Shown here: positions 17,540-27,907 of the stretch, piece by piece | Numbering within the stretch: position 1 is the stretch's first letter | How the letters are laid out: each line of letters begins with the position of its first letter | Assembly (NCBI GenBank): GCA_938040315.1 | Contig: CALHQW010000014.1 | Span: forward strand, 1-61,681 | Reading direction: 5' to 3' | DNA length: 61,681 nucleotides | DNA from: an uncultured bacterium | Lineage (GTDB): Bacteria; Hydrothermota; Tepidihabitantia; Tepidihabitantales; DTDR01 | Position numbers and translations under genes: made by a program | The notes under the pieces: generated by a model | Told to the model about the DNA's origin: nothing | Databases searched by the model: none | Seen by the model: only the letters and a program-made list of their open reading frames with translations

Positions 17540-18408
17540 ATAAATTAAAAATTGGTATTGTTGGCTTTGGTAATTGGGGGAAAAAGATTTATCAAACTTT
17601 AAAAGGTTTTTCTAATTGTGAGATAGTGGCTATTTGTGATAAAAAAAATATAAATATAGATGAAAAAATTATTATTACTGATGATTATAAAGATTTAATA
17701 AAAAGGAAATTAGATGCCGCAATTATTGCTACTCCTAATGAGACTCATTATGAAATTGCTCGTAAGTTTTTGTTATCTAATATTAATCTTTTTGTTGAGA
17801 AACCTTTGGCTACTTCTTATAAGGAAGCTCTTTCATTAATCAATTTAGCAAAAAAGAAAAATCTTAATCTTTTTACCGGCCATATTCTCCTTTACCATCC
17901 TTTGACTTGGTGGTTAAAAAGATATTTAGACAGATATAAAAATTGGCAATTAAAAATTAGGAGAACAAATAATTTTTTTGCCTCTTCTCAGCCAAAAAAT
18001 ATCCTTTATGACCTCGGTCCTCATGAAATTAGTTTAATTCTGTTTTTATTTGATAATAAAGAATTTGACAAAATAGATTTAAAAGCAGAAAAAGGATTAA
18101 TAAATTTTAATTTTTTTATTAGTGAAGAAATAAAGATTTCTGGTAAGTGGGGAGAAAATCAAAAGGGAAAAGAAAGAATGATAATTGCCAAGTCAGATGG
18201 TAAGGAAATTATTTTTGATGACAGTTTAACAACCTTTAAATTTTTGGAAAAGGGGAAGGAGCAAGTGGTTAAAAAAATTAATAAAAAATTGCCCTTATAT
18301 TGGGAATTAAGATTCTTTTTAAATTCCTTAATTAATAAAAATATAAAAGAGATTATTCCCACAGAAAGAATTATGAAGGTTATTGATCAAATAGAAAAAA
18401 TATTATGA
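17536..18408 (+). CDS. Gfo/Idh/MocA-family oxidoreductase
   Basis: The 290-residue protein has an N-terminal Rossmann fold (KIGIVGFGNWGKKIYQ) and the conserved EKPLATS active-site segment (about residues 88-94). DLGPHEISL corresponds to the substrate-binding His region. At 290 residues it is somewhat short for the family. Such enzymes oxidise or epimerise sugars, often nucleotide sugars; the exact substrate is unknown. ATGA overlaps join it to both neighbours. Confidence 0.82.
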   Translation: MNKLKIGIVGFGNWGKKIYQTLKGFSNCEIVAICDKKNINIDEKIIITDDYKDLIKRKLDAAIIATPNETHYEIARKFLLSNINLFVEKPLATSYKEALSLINLAKKKNLNLFTGHILLYHPLTWWLKRYLDRYKNWQLKIRRTNNFFASSQPKNILYDLGPHEISLILFLFDNKEFDKIDLKAEKGLINFNFFISEEIKISGKWGENQKGKERMIIAKSDGKEIIFDDSLTTFKFLEKGKEQVVKKINKKLPLYWELRFFLNSLINKNIKEIIPTERIMKVIDQIEKIL

Positions 18409-19067
18409 AGGTTTCAATAATCATTCCGGTATATAATGAAGAAAAGACAATTGAAAAGGTTATTGCGGAAATAAAGAAAGTGCCGATTGAAAAAGAATTG
18501 ATAGTAGTTGATGATGGTTCTTCTGATCGCACCAAAGAGATATTAAAAAATATTGAAGATATAAAAAAGATATTTTTTGATAAAAATCAAGGTAAAGGTT
18601 CAGCAATTAGAGCCGGTTTAAGATTAGCCACCGGTGACATTGTTATTATTCAGGATGCTGATTTAGAATATAATCCTTTTGATTATTTAAAATTATTAAA
18701 ACCCTTTTTAAAACATGGAAAGGGTATTGCGGTTTATGGTTCTCGATTTAAAGGTGGTGGTAAATTTCTTTTTTTGAGTCGGTTAGCAAACATAATCCTT
18801 AATTTTTTTACTAATCTCCTTTTTGGTGGCAAAATAAGCGATATGGAAACTTGTTATAAAGTCTTGCCAAGGGAAATAATGCTTTCTTTAAATTTAAAAA
18901 GTAAAAGATTTGAGATTGAGCCCGAGATTACAGCAAAATTGTTAAAGAAAAAAATAAAGATCGTTGAGATTCCAATTTCTTACGAAGCCCGAAAGGTGGG
19001 GAAAAAAATAAAGCCAAAAGATGGTATTATTGCCTTATTTACTTTATTATATTATCGGATTGCTTGA
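18405..19067 (+). CDS. Family 2 glycosyltransferase, DPM1-like
   Basis: The 220-residue GT2 domain begins VSIIIPVYNEEKTIEKVI. It contains VVDDGSSD and the metal-binding DADLEYNP. It resembles dolichol/polyprenyl-phosphate sugar transferases, and its C-terminal helices are short. It probably makes a lipid-linked sugar used by a membrane glycosyltransferase; the sugar is not known. It overlaps the preceding gene by 4 nt. Confidence 0.85.
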   Translation: MKVSIIIPVYNEEKTIEKVIAEIKKVPIEKELIVVDDGSSDRTKEILKNIEDIKKIFFDKNQGKGSAIRAGLRLATGDIVIIQDADLEYNPFDYLKLLKPFLKHGKGIAVYGSRFKGGGKFLFLSRLANIILNFFTNLLFGGKISDMETCYKVLPREIMLSLNLKSKRFEIEPEITAKLLKKKIKIVEIPISYEARKVGKKIKPKDGIIALFTLLYYRIA

Positions 19068-19091
19068 TTTTTTAAAAAATTTAACTATAAT
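19064..19091 (+). promoter_or_regulatory. Predicted internal promoter for the processive GT2 gene
   Basis: TTGATT (19064-19069), a 16-nt spacer, TATAAT (19086-19091), then 9 nt to the ATG at 19101. No ribosome binding site is visible. Confidence 0.6.
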
Positions 19092-19100
19092 TTAAAACCA

Positions 19101-20621
19101 ATGTTAAATTTTTTTGATACATTAATTTTAATTCTTTATTTTGTGGTTTTAGTAATTATTTCTCTTTATGGGCTTCATCGATATTTTTTAATTTTTTTGT
19201 ACCTAAAAGGAAGAAAAAAGGTAATAAAACCAAAAGGCTATTTTTTTGAATTACCAAAAGTGACAATTCAATTGCCTATTTATAATGAGAAATTTGTTTG
19301 TGAAAGATTAGTTAATTCTGTTTGTCAAATTGACTATCCAAGAGATAAATTAGAAATTCAGGTATTGGATGATTCGACGGATGAAACTCAAGAGATATTG
19401 AAAAGGTTAGTGAAAAAATATCAAGAAAAAGGAATAAATATAAAATATTTTCATCGTGACAATCGGAAAGGTTATAAAGCTGGTGCTTTACAAGAAGGTT
19501 TAATGAAGGCGGAAGGAGATTTTATTGCTATTTTTGATGCCGATTTTGTTGTGCCTAAGGATTTTTTATTAAAAACTGTTCATTATTTTACTGATGAAAA
19601 AGTTGGGATGGTTCAAGCACGCTGGGGACATATAAATAGAAATTATTCTTTATTAACCCGTTTGCAAGCAATATTATTAGATGGCCATTTTATAATTGAA
19701 CATATTGCTCGTTCTTATAATAATTTATTTTTTAATTTTAATGGTACCGCTGGTATTTGGCGAAAAAAAACTTTATTACAAACGGGTGGTTGGGATGGTT
19801 CAACTTTAGCAGAAGATTTAGATATAAGTCTTCGTGCCCAACTTTTAGGATGGAAGTTTGTTTATTTACCTAATTATGTTGTTTATGCTGAATTACCAAT
19901 AGAAATTAATTCTTTCAAAGCCCAGCAATATCGTTGGGCAAAGGGTGGTGTTCAGACAGCAAAAAAAATGTTAGGAATAATATTAAATTCCAAAATTTCT
20001 TTCAAACAAAAATTGGATTCCTTTTTTCATTTAACTGCTAATTTTTCTTTTCCTTTGATGTTAATTTTGATTTTTGTTGCCTTTCCGGCAGCAGTTATTC
20101 GTTATGGTCTTAATTTTAAACATATTTTAATGGTTGACTTTCCGCTTTTTTTCTTTTCTACTTTCTCCTTCTTCCTATTTTACCTTATTACCCAAAAGGA
20201 ATTGACACCCAATTGGAAGCGGGAGATAAAATATATAATTTTGGCGATGTCTTTAGGAGCGGCCTTAGCAATCAACAATTCCGTTGCTGTTTTTGAGGCT
20301 TTTTTGAAATTGAATTCAGAATTTATCCGCACACCAAAATACGGAGTTACTGAAGAAAAGAAATTTATAAAAGAAGGATATCAATTAAATTTTAAAAATT
20401 CTATTCATTATTTAGAAATTGCTTTTGCTTTTTACTTACTTGTCGGTATTATTGCTGTTTTATCTCAGCAGGTATTTTTAACACTCCCTTTTCTTTTATT
20501 TTTCCAAATTGCTTATTTTTATTTAAATTTTTTGCCTAATTTAAATAAAATAAAAAACTTTTTTGTAAAGTCTCGGGTAAGGGAAGTTATAGCAATTAGT
20601 GAAGCATTTCGGCAAGATTGA
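19101..20621 (+). CDS. Membrane GT2 glycosyltransferase, cellulose-synthase-like
   Basis: The 506-residue protein has one N-terminal membrane helix, a GT2 domain with VQLPIYNE-like opening (TIQLPIYNEKFV), VLDDSTDET, the FDADFVVP metal site, a TAGIWRKK/LAEDLDIS region and the QQYRWAKGG product-binding motif, then four or more C-terminal helices. The Q-x-x-R-W motif indicates a processive beta-glycan synthase such as CslA/glucomannan or cellulose type. It likely polymerises a surface glycan using sugars from this operon. Confidence 0.85.
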   Translation: MLNFFDTLILILYFVVLVIISLYGLHRYFLIFLYLKGRKKVIKPKGYFFELPKVTIQLPIYNEKFVCERLVNSVCQIDYPRDKLEIQVLDDSTDETQEILKRLVKKYQEKGINIKYFHRDNRKGYKAGALQEGLMKAEGDFIAIFDADFVVPKDFLLKTVHYFTDEKVGMVQARWGHINRNYSLLTRLQAILLDGHFIIEHIARSYNNLFFNFNGTAGIWRKKTLLQTGGWDGSTLAEDLDISLRAQLLGWKFVYLPNYVVYAELPIEINSFKAQQYRWAKGGVQTAKKMLGIILNSKISFKQKLDSFFHLTANFSFPLMLILIFVAFPAAVIRYGLNFKHILMVDFPLFFFSTFSFFLFYLITQKELTPNWKREIKYIILAMSLGAALAINNSVAVFEAFLKLNSEFIRTPKYGVTEEKKFIKEGYQLNFKNSIHYLEIAFAFYLLVGIIAVLSQQVFLTLPFLLFFQIAYFYLNFLPNLNKIKNFFVKSRVREVIAISEAFRQD

Positions 20622-20645
20622 TTTTTTCTTTAATTTTGTTAAAAT
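20618..20645 (+). promoter_or_regulatory. Predicted promoter of rho-rpmE-prfB
   Basis: TTGATT (20618-20623), a 16-nt spacer and TAAAAT (20640-20645). The predicted leader is about 68 nt and ends with AAAGGAGG before rho, long enough for rho autoregulation, though no specific structure is evident. Confidence 0.55.
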
Positions 20646-20719
20646 ATTTAATAAATCAATGGAATTATTTAATCCCCAAAAGTAGTTGATTTAGAAGTAT
20701 CTTTAAAAAGGAGGAAATA

Positions 20720-22003
20720 ATGGATATTGAAGAACTGAAAAAGAAGAAAGTTTCAGAATTACAAGAGATTGCTAAGGCATTGGGTATTCCCGATTTTAAA
20801 GAAAAGAAAAAGCAAGAATTAGTTTTTTCTATTTTAGAAACCGAAGCGAAACAGAAAGAAGGAGAAGGGGAGGAAGAAAGATTAATTCCCATTGATGGGG
20901 TATTAGAGGTTTTAGAGGAAGGTGGTTTCGGTTTTTTACGTTCTCCAGAATATAGTTATTTAAAAAGTTCCAGCGATATTTATGTTTCGCCTTCTCAAAT
21001 TAAGAAATTCGGTTTACAAACCGGTGATACTATTAAAGGTTTCGCTCGGCCACCTAAGGTTAAAAATGGTGAAAAATATTATGCCCTATTAAAAATTGAA
21101 GAAGTAAATTTTCAACCTCCGGAGAAAATTGCTGAAAGAATTCCTTTTGAAGAACTCACTCCTTTATATCCGACCGAAAGGATCCATTTAGAAATTCCTT
21201 CTAAAAATGATCTGTCTTTAAGGGTAGTTGATTTATTTACGCCGATTGGTAAGGGTCAAAGAGGATTAATTGTTTCACCACCCAGAGCAGGAAAAACAGT
21301 TCTTTTACAAAAAATTGCGAATGCGATTGTTGAAAATCACCCAGAAATTTATTTAATAATTCTTTTGATCGATGAACGACCAGAAGAAGTTACTGATATG
21401 GAAAGGTCGGTAAAAGCCGAAGTGATTAGTTCTACCTTTGATGAGGTTCCTGAAAGACACGTAGAGGTTGCTGATATGGTTTTAGAGAAAGCAAAGAGAT
21501 TAGTGGAAGCAAAAAAAGATGTGGTTATTTTGTTAGATAGTCTAACCCGTTTAGCGCGGGCTCATAATTTAGTAGTACCCCATTCCGGAAGAACTCTTTC
21601 TGGCGGTTTAGATTCCAATGCTTTACAAAAACCAAAGAAATTTTTCGGTTCGGCAAGGAATATTGAAGAGGGTGGAAGTTTAACAATAATCGCTACTGCT
21701 TTAATTGAAACTGGTTCACGAATGGATGAAGTTATTTTTGAAGAATTTAAAGGAACTGGCAATATGGAATTAGTTTTAGATAGAAAATTAGCGGATAGAA
21801 GAATTTTCCCAGCAATTGATTTACAACGTTCTGGAACGAGAAAGGAAGAGTTACTTTTAAGTGAATTTGAATTAAATAGGATTTGGATTTTAAGAAAAAT
21901 GTTGGCGGAAATGACGCCAGTAGAAATGATGGAGTTTATTTTAGATAAAATGAAAATGACAAAAACTAACCAAGAATTTTTAAAAGCAATGAGCGAAGGA
22001 TAA
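20720..22003 (+). CDS. rho: Transcription termination factor Rho
   Basis: The 427-residue protein has an N-terminal Rho_N helix bundle ([20 protein letters not shown]), an RNA-binding cold-shock-like domain (about 60-130; [20 protein letters not shown]) and the RecA-type ATPase with Walker A SPPRAGKT (about 186-193) and [23 protein letters not shown] and the R-loop segment are typical. Rho is a hexameric RNA helicase that ends transcription. It has a strong ribosome site and is followed by rpmE after 15 nt. Confidence 0.96.
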   Translation: MDIEELKKKKVSELQEIAKALGIPDFKEKKKQELVFSILETEAKQKEGEGEEERLIPIDGVLEVLEEGGFGFLRSPEYSYLKSSSDIYVSPSQIKKFGLQTGDTIKGFARPPKVKNGEKYYALLKIEEVNFQPPEKIAERIPFEELTPLYPTERIHLEIPSKNDLSLRVVDLFTPIGKGQRGLIVSPPRAGKTVLLQKIANAIVENHPEIYLIILLIDERPEEVTDMERSVKAEVISSTFDEVPERHVEVADMVLEKAKRLVEAKKDVVILLDSLTRLARAHNLVVPHSGRTLSGGLDSNALQKPKKFFGSARNIEEGGSLTIIATALIETGSRMDEVIFEEFKGTGNMELVLDRKLADRRIFPAIDLQRSGTRKEELLLSEFELNRIWILRKMLAEMTPVEMMEFILDKMKMTKTNQEFLKAMSEG

Positions 22004-22018
22004 GAAGGAGGAAAAAAG

Positions 22019-22249
22019 ATGAAAAAAGATATTCATCCCAAATATGGAGAATGTATAATAACTTGTGCTTGTGGTAATACCGTTATTACCCGTTCAACAA
22101 AATCAAAAATTAACGTAGAAATTTGTTCTCGTTGTCATCCTTTGTATACCGGAAAACAAAAAATTGTTGATACTGCGGGAAGAGTAGAAAAATATAAGAA
22201 AAAATATGCAAAAAGAACAAAAGAGAGTAACGAAAATGAAAATAGATAA
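22019..22249 (+). CDS. rpmE: 50S ribosomal protein bL31
   Basis: The 76-residue protein starts [20 protein letters not shown]. It has the zinc-binding Cys set (CACG and CSRCHP) of the C+ form of L31, then FTGKQ-like [17 protein letters not shown]. Zinc-containing L31 is the form used when zinc is sufficient. An AGGAGG site precedes it. Its last 14 nt overlap the start of prfB. Confidence 0.95.
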   Translation: MKKDIHPKYGECIITCACGNTVITRSTKSKINVEICSRCHPLYTGKQKIVDTAGRVEKYKKKYAKRTKESNENENR

Positions 22250-23325
22250 GAAAAAAATTGATGAATTGAAACAAAAAATTAGTTTTTTAGAGGAGTTTCT
22301 TTGAGATTGAAAAAAAGGAGAAGGAATTAATAAAACTCCAAGAAGAACTAAATAATCCCCAAATCTTTTCCGATAACCGGAAAGTTCAAGAAATTAATCA
22401 AAAAATTGGCAATCTTAAAAAAACTTTAGAAGAGTTTACCTCTTTAAAAAAAGAAATATTAGATTTAGAGGAAATAAGCCAATTATTTTCTGGCGATAGT
22501 AAAGAAGTTGAAGAGATTAATAAGAACGTTTTGTTAGTAGAAAAAGGGCTCAAAGATTTAGAGTTATCTTCTTTTTTTAAAGAAGAAATAGATAAAAAAG
22601 GTGCAATTTTGACCATCCACCCAGGTGCCGGTGGTGTGGAATCTTGTGATTGGGCAGAAATGTTATTAAGGATGTATTTAAAGTTTTTGCAAAAGAAAAA
22701 TTTTAAATACGAGATATTAGATTTAAAACCCAATGAAGAAGCCGGAATAAAAGAAGCAGTTATTGAGATAACCTCACCCAATGCTTATGGTTTTTTAAAA
22801 TCAGAAATTGGTGTTCATCGTTTAGTGAGAATTTCTCCCTTTGATGCTAATCAAAGAAGGCATACTTCTTTTGCTTCAGTTTTTGTCTATCCAGAAATTG
22901 AGGATATCGAAGTTAAAATTGATGAAAAAGATTTGAAAATTGAAACTTTTCGTGCTTCAGGGCATGGGGGACAGCATGTGAATAAAGTAGCCACGGCAGT
23001 GAGAATTACCCATATTCCTACTGGAATCACGGTAAGTTGCCAGAATGAACGTTCTCAGTTTTTAAATAAAAAAAATGCTTTAAAAATTTTAAAAATAAAA
23101 TTGTATAAATATTACGAAGAAAGAAAGAAGGAAGAATTGAAAAAATATGAAGAAAAAAAGACAGAAATTACGTGGGGATATCAAATTCGTTCTTACATTT
23201 TATTTCCTTATAAATTGGTAAAAGACCATAGGACAAACTATGAGACTTCTAATGTTGAAGCAGTCCTAAATGGCGAAATAGATGAGTTTATCTTTGCTTA
23301 TTTAAGTCAAAAAGAGAAGTTTTAA
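22236..23325 (+). CDS. prfB: Peptide chain release factor 2, expressed by programmed +1 frameshift
   Basis: Frame 0 runs from ATG 22236 to an in-frame TGA at 22302-22304. Joining 22236-22301 to 22303-23325 by a +1 shift gives a 362-residue RF2, the normal length. The N-terminal helical domain (LEEFL then [18 protein letters not shown]), the RF2 specificity motif SPF in [15 protein letters not shown], and the GGQ hydrolysis motif in [10 protein letters not shown] are all present. RF2 recognises UGA and UAA, so low RF2 favours the shift and raises its own synthesis. A plain ORF search recovers only the C-terminal part from 22531. Confidence 0.95.
22290..22304 (+). promoter_or_regulatory. RF2 programmed frameshift site
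   Basis: GAGGAG-TTT-CTT-TGA-G. The Shine-Dalgarno-like GAGGAG lies exactly 3 nt before the CTT slippery codon, as in the canonical AGGGGGTATCTTTGAC site. The base after TGA is G instead of the usual C. Confidence 0.9.
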
Positions 23326-23331
23326 ATTATT

Positions 23332-24612
23332 TTACTTGTAAATGGGTGACCAAGCAGGAGAAGTCGCATTTCCTAGTGAGGTTATTTTTCTTTGATTAGA
23401 GCCGTCATAATGCATTGTGTATATTTCCCAGGAGCCGGTACGGTCAGAAGAAAAGACGATATGGAGACCATCCGGTGAAAAATAAGGATCTTCATTATTA
23501 CCTTCAAAGGTGAGTTGTTTTATAAAAGATCCGTTTATATCGGTTAAAAAAATTTGGTTCTTATTATTTTTTGTTCTTCCAACATAGACAATTAAATCGC
23601 CTTTGGGTGACCAATTAGGAGAAGTATTATAATTTCCTTCGTAAGTTACTCTTGTTAAATTTGTTCCATCAATATTTACAATATATATTTGTGGTGTACC
23701 CGAGCGATCGGAACAGAAAACAATTTGTTTGCCTGAAGGACTAAAAGAAGGCGAAACAGCTACTGAAGAAGTGTAGGTTATTTTTTGTGGTTTTCCGCCA
23801 TCAGAAGAGATTAAATAGATATTCATGTTGCCTTCTTGAGTCATGGAAAAGGCAATATATTTATCATCAGGTGAAAAAGTCGGAGTAGCAGCCATTCCTT
23901 TATCTCCGTATAAAATTTTTGTTTTTTTAGTGTTCAATTCATAAAGATAAATTCTTAAAATGTTATTATCATAGGCAGAATACACAATTTTGTCTCCCTT
24001 TTTTGACCATTCAGGAGATAATTTTAATTTTCCATCATTGGTTAATTTTTTAAGATTATAGCCATCATAATCACAAATCATTAATTCTTTTCCATACCCA
24101 CTTTTGTTAAGGAAAACAATTTTTGTTTGAGAGATACCGTCATTACCCGTTAAAATTTTAATTACATCATCACTTATTTTATGAGCAAAATGTCTTAAAT
24201 TTATTTCTGAAGAATATTCATATTCTTTTTTAGTAATTAATTTTTGGATGTTTAATTCATATAATCTAATTTTCACAAAGATTTTCTTTTTCTTTAAAAA
24301 TATATCTCCACAAAGGAGAATATCGGCACCCGTGGTGCGCCAGCCTTTAAAGTCAACTTTCTTTTCATTAGTTGAGTAGGTATTATTGCTCTCGGGATAA
24401 CAGAGTTTAAAATATAAAGAAAAGTCTAGGTCATCAGTTATTATCTTTTTAATTTCTTGAGCAAAAGAGGAATAGGTATTGATTAATTCCTTTTCTATAT
24501 TGAAATCAGCAATAGTTATTGGAATTTTTCTTTTAACTCCCTGAGTAGTAATTTTTGCCCAAATTTCCAATTCTCTTAATTGAGTAAATAAGAATAAAAA
24601 AAGAAAGAACAT
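23332..24612 (-). CDS. TolB-like periplasmic beta-propeller protein
   Basis: The protein of about 426 residues starts with a hydrophobic signal (MFFLFLFLFTQL). A TolB N-terminal-like domain follows (IADFNIEKELINTYSSFAQ, TGADILLCGDIFL), then at least five PD40/WD40-like blades with repeats of FSPDGKxIxFxSDRxGxxxIY (about 200-425). TolB works with Pal at the outer membrane; no tolA/tolQ/tolR/pal genes are visible. I chose ATG 24612, 1 nt past the clpX stop, with AAAGGA upstream; an in-frame TTG at 24645 is possible but would put a basic stretch before the signal. Confidence 0.82.
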   Translation of the reverse strand: MFFLFLFLFTQLRELEIWAKITTQGVKRKIPITIADFNIEKELINTYSSFAQEIKKIITDDLDFSLYFKLCYPESNNTYSTNEKKVDFKGWRTTGADILLCGDIFLKKKKIFVKIRLYELNIQKLITKKEYEYSSEINLRHFAHKISDDVIKILTGNDGISQTKIVFLNKSGYGKELMICDYDGYNLKKLTNDGKLKLSPEWSKKGDKIVYSAYDNNILRIYLYELNTKKTKILYGDKGMAATPTFSPDDKYIAFSMTQEGNMNIYLISSDGGKPQKITYTSSVAVSPSFSPSGKQIVFCSDRSGTPQIYIVNIDGTNLTRVTYEGNYNTSPNWSPKGDLIVYVGRTKNNKNQIFLTDINGSFIKQLTFEGNNEDPYFSPDGLHIVFSSDRTGSWEIYTMHYDGSNQRKITSLGNATSPAWSPIYK

Positions 24613-24613
24613 T

Positions 24614-25840
24614 TTAGGCTTTTTTCCTTTTATATTGATTTTCAATAAAAATTGGTTCTTCTTTTCCTAAAATTACTTCGGGAGTAATAATGCATTCGGT
24701 GATATTTTTCCTATTAGGGAGGTTAAACATTATATCCAGCATAGTTTTTTCTAAAATACTTCTTAAAGCACGGGCACCGGTGTTTTTCTTTAAAGCACAT
24801 TCGGCTACCACCTCTAAGGCTTCTGGAGTAAAAGTCAATTTTACTCCTTCCATTTCAAAAATTTTTTCATATTGCTTAATAAGTGCATTTTTTGGTTTGA
24901 TTAAAATATCAATTAAAGCGTTTTTATCTAAGGAGTGTAAAGGTGCGATTACCGGAAATCGACTCACAAATTCTGGAATTAAACCATATTTTATTAAATC
25001 TTCTGGTTCTACTAAACTAAGAAGTTGGTCAACATTTCTTTCTTTTTGTGAATAGATTTCGGCTTTAAAGCCAATACTTTGCCGTTTTAATCTTGCTTCA
25101 ACAATTTTTTCTAAGCCATGAAAGGCACCACCGGCAATAAATAAAATATTTCGAGTATTAATTTGAATATAGGATTGCTCCGGGTGTTTTCTTCCACCTT
25201 GCGGTGGAACATTAGCAATCGTACCCTCCAAAATTTTTAGCAAAGCTTGCTGAACACCTTCACCAGAAACATCCCGGGTAATTGATGGGGAATCCCCCTT
25301 TCTACTGATTTTATCAATTTCATCAATGTAAACAATTCCAATCTCTGCCAAAGGAATGTTATAATCAGCTGCTTGAATTAGTCTTAATAAGATATTTTCT
25401 ACGTCTTCACCTACATAGCCGGCCTCAGTTAAAGGAGTGGCATCAGAAATTGAAAAAGGTACTTTTAAAAATTTTGCTAAAGTTTCAGCAATCAATGTTT
25501 TACCAACACCAGTGGGACCAACAAGAAGTATATTACTTTTTTCTATTTCAATATCGGTTTTATTAGCAATAATTCTTTTATAATGATTATAAACGGCTAC
25601 GGAAATAATCTTTTTTGCCTGTTCTTGACCGATTATATATTCATCTAAAAATTTTTTAATTTCCGCAGGAGTAGGGATTTGTTTTAAGGTTAAAACATTG
25701 TTGGTGATTTTTTCTTGGGATTTTAATATATTATAACAAATTCTGATACAATCTTCACAGATATAACCCTTTCTACCTGCGATTATATTTTTTAAAACTG
25801 CTTGCGGTCGGTCGCAAAAAGAACAGCGGATTTCTTTCAT
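24614..25840 (-). CDS. clpX: ATP-dependent Clp protease ATP-binding subunit ClpX
   Basis: The 408-residue protein has the N-terminal four-Cys zinc-binding domain (Cys 6, 9, 28, 31), Walker A GPTGVGKT (about 108-115), the pore loop TEAGYVGED, the [19 protein letters not shown] loop and the C-terminal AAA+ small domain. It unfolds substrates and feeds them to ClpP. It lies 3 nt after clpP in the same operon. Confidence 0.96.
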   Translation of the reverse strand: MKEIRCSFCDRPQAVLKNIIAGRKGYICEDCIRICYNILKSQEKITNNVLTLKQIPTPAEIKKFLDEYIIGQEQAKKIISVAVYNHYKRIIANKTDIEIEKSNILLVGPTGVGKTLIAETLAKFLKVPFSISDATPLTEAGYVGEDVENILLRLIQAADYNIPLAEIGIVYIDEIDKISRKGDSPSITRDVSGEGVQQALLKILEGTIANVPPQGGRKHPEQSYIQINTRNILFIAGGAFHGLEKIVEARLKRQSIGFKAEIYSQKERNVDQLLSLVEPEDLIKYGLIPEFVSRFPVIAPLHSLDKNALIDILIKPKNALIKQYEKIFEMEGVKLTFTPEALEVVAECALKKNTGARALRSILEKTMLDIMFNLPNRKNITECIITPEVILGKEEPIFIENQYKRKKA

Positions 25841-25843
25841 TAT

Positions 25844-26428
25844 TTATTTTCTTTTTATAATTATTTCGTCGATTATTCCATATTCTTTTGCTTCTTCTGG
25901 TGACATAAAGAAGTTTCGATCAGAATCTTTTTCAATTTTTTCTTTTGGTTGACCAGTATGAAGTGATAGAATAGAGTTAAGGCGATCCTTTAAGCGAGTA
26001 ATTTCCTTAGCGTGGATAATAATATCGGTTGCTTGCCCAGAAAGTCCGTGAATCTCTGGTTGATGGATCATAATTCGAGAATTAGGTAAAGCATATCTTT
26101 TACTTTTTGTACCGGCTGCTAATAACAGGGCAGCAATACTTGCTGCTAAGCCCATACAAATAGTGACAATATTTGGTTTAATATACTGCATGGTATCATA
26201 AATTGCTAATCCCGAAGAGACATAACCACCGGGAGAATTGATATAAAGATAGATATCTTTATCGGGATCCTCGGCTTCTAAAAAAAGAAGTTGAGCAATA
26301 ATTAAATTAGCAACGTTATCGTCTACCGGCGAACCTAAAAAAACTATTCTTTCTTTTAATAATCGGGAATAAATATCATAGGCTCTTTCTCCACGAGCGG
26401 TTTGTTCAATTACAATTGGGACATACAT
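25844..26428 (-). CDS. clpP: ATP-dependent Clp protease proteolytic subunit ClpP
   Basis: The 194-residue protein has the catalytic Ser in [14 protein letters not shown] (Ser97), His in RIMIHQPEI (His122) and an acidic residue in [11 protein letters not shown] (about 168-170). The length is normal. It forms the tetradecameric chamber that works with ClpX. An AAAGGAGG site precedes the start. The order tig-clpP-clpX is widespread in bacteria. Confidence 0.96.
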   Translation of the reverse strand: MYVPIVIEQTARGERAYDIYSRLLKERIVFLGSPVDDNVANLIIAQLLFLEAEDPDKDIYLYINSPGGYVSSGLAIYDTMQYIKPNIVTICMGLAASIAALLLAAGTKSKRYALPNSRIMIHQPEIHGLSGQATDIIIHAKEITRLKDRLNSILSLHTGQPKEKIEKDSDRNFFMSPEEAKEYGIIDEIIIKRK

Positions 26429-26441
26429 TCTAAACCTCCTT

Positions 26442-27623
26442 TTAATCTTCCATAATTTTTGCGTTTTCCACTAAAAATTTTAAAACTTTTTCTTCCAAAA
26501 TTGTTCTTTTGAGATGATCACTTTTCTTTAATAGATCGATCTTTTCTTCTTCAAGGTCTCCCAATTGTTTTAGTCTTTCCTCAATTTCCTCTTCGCTTAC
26601 TTCGATATTTTCTTTTTTGGCAATTTTTAATAAAAGACAAATTAATTTTGCTCTTTTTTCTGATTCTTTTAAAATTTTTTCTTTTAAATCTTCCTTTAAC
26701 TCTTCCTCTCTAATATTTAAATTATTTAAAAAAGATTGAAAATTTTCTTTCACTAAGGAAGGAGGAGGTTGAAAATCATGATTGTTAAGTAAATACTCAA
26801 TTACTTCTTTTTTATTATTTTCTTCAATAATTCTTTCTCTTTCTTCATTGATTTCGTTTTCAATTTCTTCTTTTAAAGCCTTCAAGTTTTCAAAACCAAG
26901 TTCTTGAGCAAATTTTTCATTAACTTCCGGAAGATGTTGTTCTCTAATTGAGCGAACAAAAATTTTATATTGATAATTGTCCACTTTTATTAAAATCTCC
27001 TTTTCCCTTTCAACGCCCATTAAATTTTTATTAATTTCCGGATGGTTTTTTTCATCACCAATTTTTACCAAGAGATTTTCTTTTTTTTCTATCAAATTAT
27101 TATTTTCGTCCAATAAAGAATAATCAATTAAAAGAAAATCTCCTTCTTTTGCTGGTCGATCAAGTTCGGTATAGGTTGCACATTTTTCCTGCAAAGCCTT
27201 AACTTTTTCTTCAAATTTTTTATCAAAGCCGGTTATTTCCAATTTTTTAATAGGAATTCCTTTATATTCTTTTAATGAAAAATCAGGAATTACTTCTAAA
27301 AGAAGAGTAAATTTTAATTCTTTTTCAGGAGTAAGTTCATATTCAGAGATTTTTATTTCTCCTACAGGTTGCCATTCATTTTCTTTAATTAATTTTTCAT
27401 AGGTTTCGTTAACTAATCTTTCAATTACAAGTTCATCAATTCCTTTTTTAAATTTTTTATAGATAATCTCTTTTGGTGCTTTACCAATTCTAAAACCGGG
27501 AATAGCAATTTTATCTTTATAAAATTCTAATATTTCATCAATCTTTTTTTCCACAATTTCTTTTTCAATAATGATATTGGCCTCTTTTAGATAATCTGTT
27601 CTATTAGTTATTGAGATATCCAA
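26442..27623 (-). CDS. tig: Trigger factor
   Basis: The 393-residue protein has an N-terminal ribosome-binding domain with the signature [12 protein letters not shown] (about 40-51), a PPIase-like middle region (about 150-215, much diverged) and a long helical C-terminal chaperone domain. It catches nascent chains at the ribosome exit tunnel. The start is TTG with AAAGGAG 6 nt upstream. It lies 15 nt downstream of a tRNA-Leu gene and appears to share its promoter. Confidence 0.92.
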   Translation of the reverse strand: MDISITNRTDYLKEANIIIEKEIVEKKIDEILEFYKDKIAIPGFRIGKAPKEIIYKKFKKGIDELVIERLVNETYEKLIKENEWQPVGEIKISEYELTPEKELKFTLLLEVIPDFSLKEYKGIPIKKLEITGFDKKFEEKVKALQEKCATYTELDRPAKEGDFLLIDYSLLDENNNLIEKKENLLVKIGDEKNHPEINKNLMGVEREKEILIKVDNYQYKIFVRSIREQHLPEVNEKFAQELGFENLKALKEEIENEINEERERIIEENNKKEVIEYLLNNHDFQPPPSLVKENFQSFLNNLNIREEELKEDLKEKILKESEKRAKLICLLLKIAKKENIEVSEEEIEERLKQLGDLEEEKIDLLKKSDHLKRTILEEKVLKFLVENAKIMED

Positions 27624-27638
27624 TTTTTACTCCTTTTA

Positions 27639-27720
<82 letters not shown>

Positions 27721-27728
27721 ACCTAAAT

Positions 27729-27757
27729 ATTATAATTTAAAACTAGTTTAAAGTCAA
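27729..27757 (-). promoter_or_regulatory. Predicted promoter of tRNA-Leu and tig-clpP-clpX
   Basis: On the minus strand, TTGACT (27757-27752), a 17-nt spacer and TATAAT (27734-27729), ending 8 nt before the tRNA 5' end. This fixed start point anchors the promoter consensus for this genome. Confidence 0.85.
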
Positions 27758-27871
27758 TTTTGTCTTAAAATTATGGGTACCCAATAAGCCTTTTTCCGTC
27801 TTATATATAAGGGAGATATTTTTAAATAAAAATAGGGGACGGTATAGGATACCATCTACTAACTTATTATT
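27758..27871. other. Intergenic region with possible repeated element
   Basis: No gene is seen. It contains GGGTACCC (27775-27782 approximately), TTTTTCCGTCTTATATATAA (27791-27810) and a small hairpin GGTAT-AGG-ATACC near 27841-27853. The GGGTAC ... TTTTCCGTC ... TATATATA arrangement recurs at 47906-47930. Confidence 0.5.
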
Positions 27872-27899
27872 TTGAAAAAACCTTAATTTTAATTAGTAT
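27872..27899 (+). promoter_or_regulatory. Weak predicted promoter of the DUF72 gene
   Basis: TTGAAA (27872-27877), a 16-nt spacer, TAGTAT (27894-27899), then 8 nt to the ATG. No Shine-Dalgarno sequence. Confidence 0.4.
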
Positions 27900-27907
27900 T
27901 ATTAAGA

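Noticed and set aside
22531-23325. prfB as a short 264-aa gene starting at 22531
   Set aside because: The upstream 98 residues in the same frame, plus the 22-residue frame-0 start and CTT-TGA site, give a full-length RF2.
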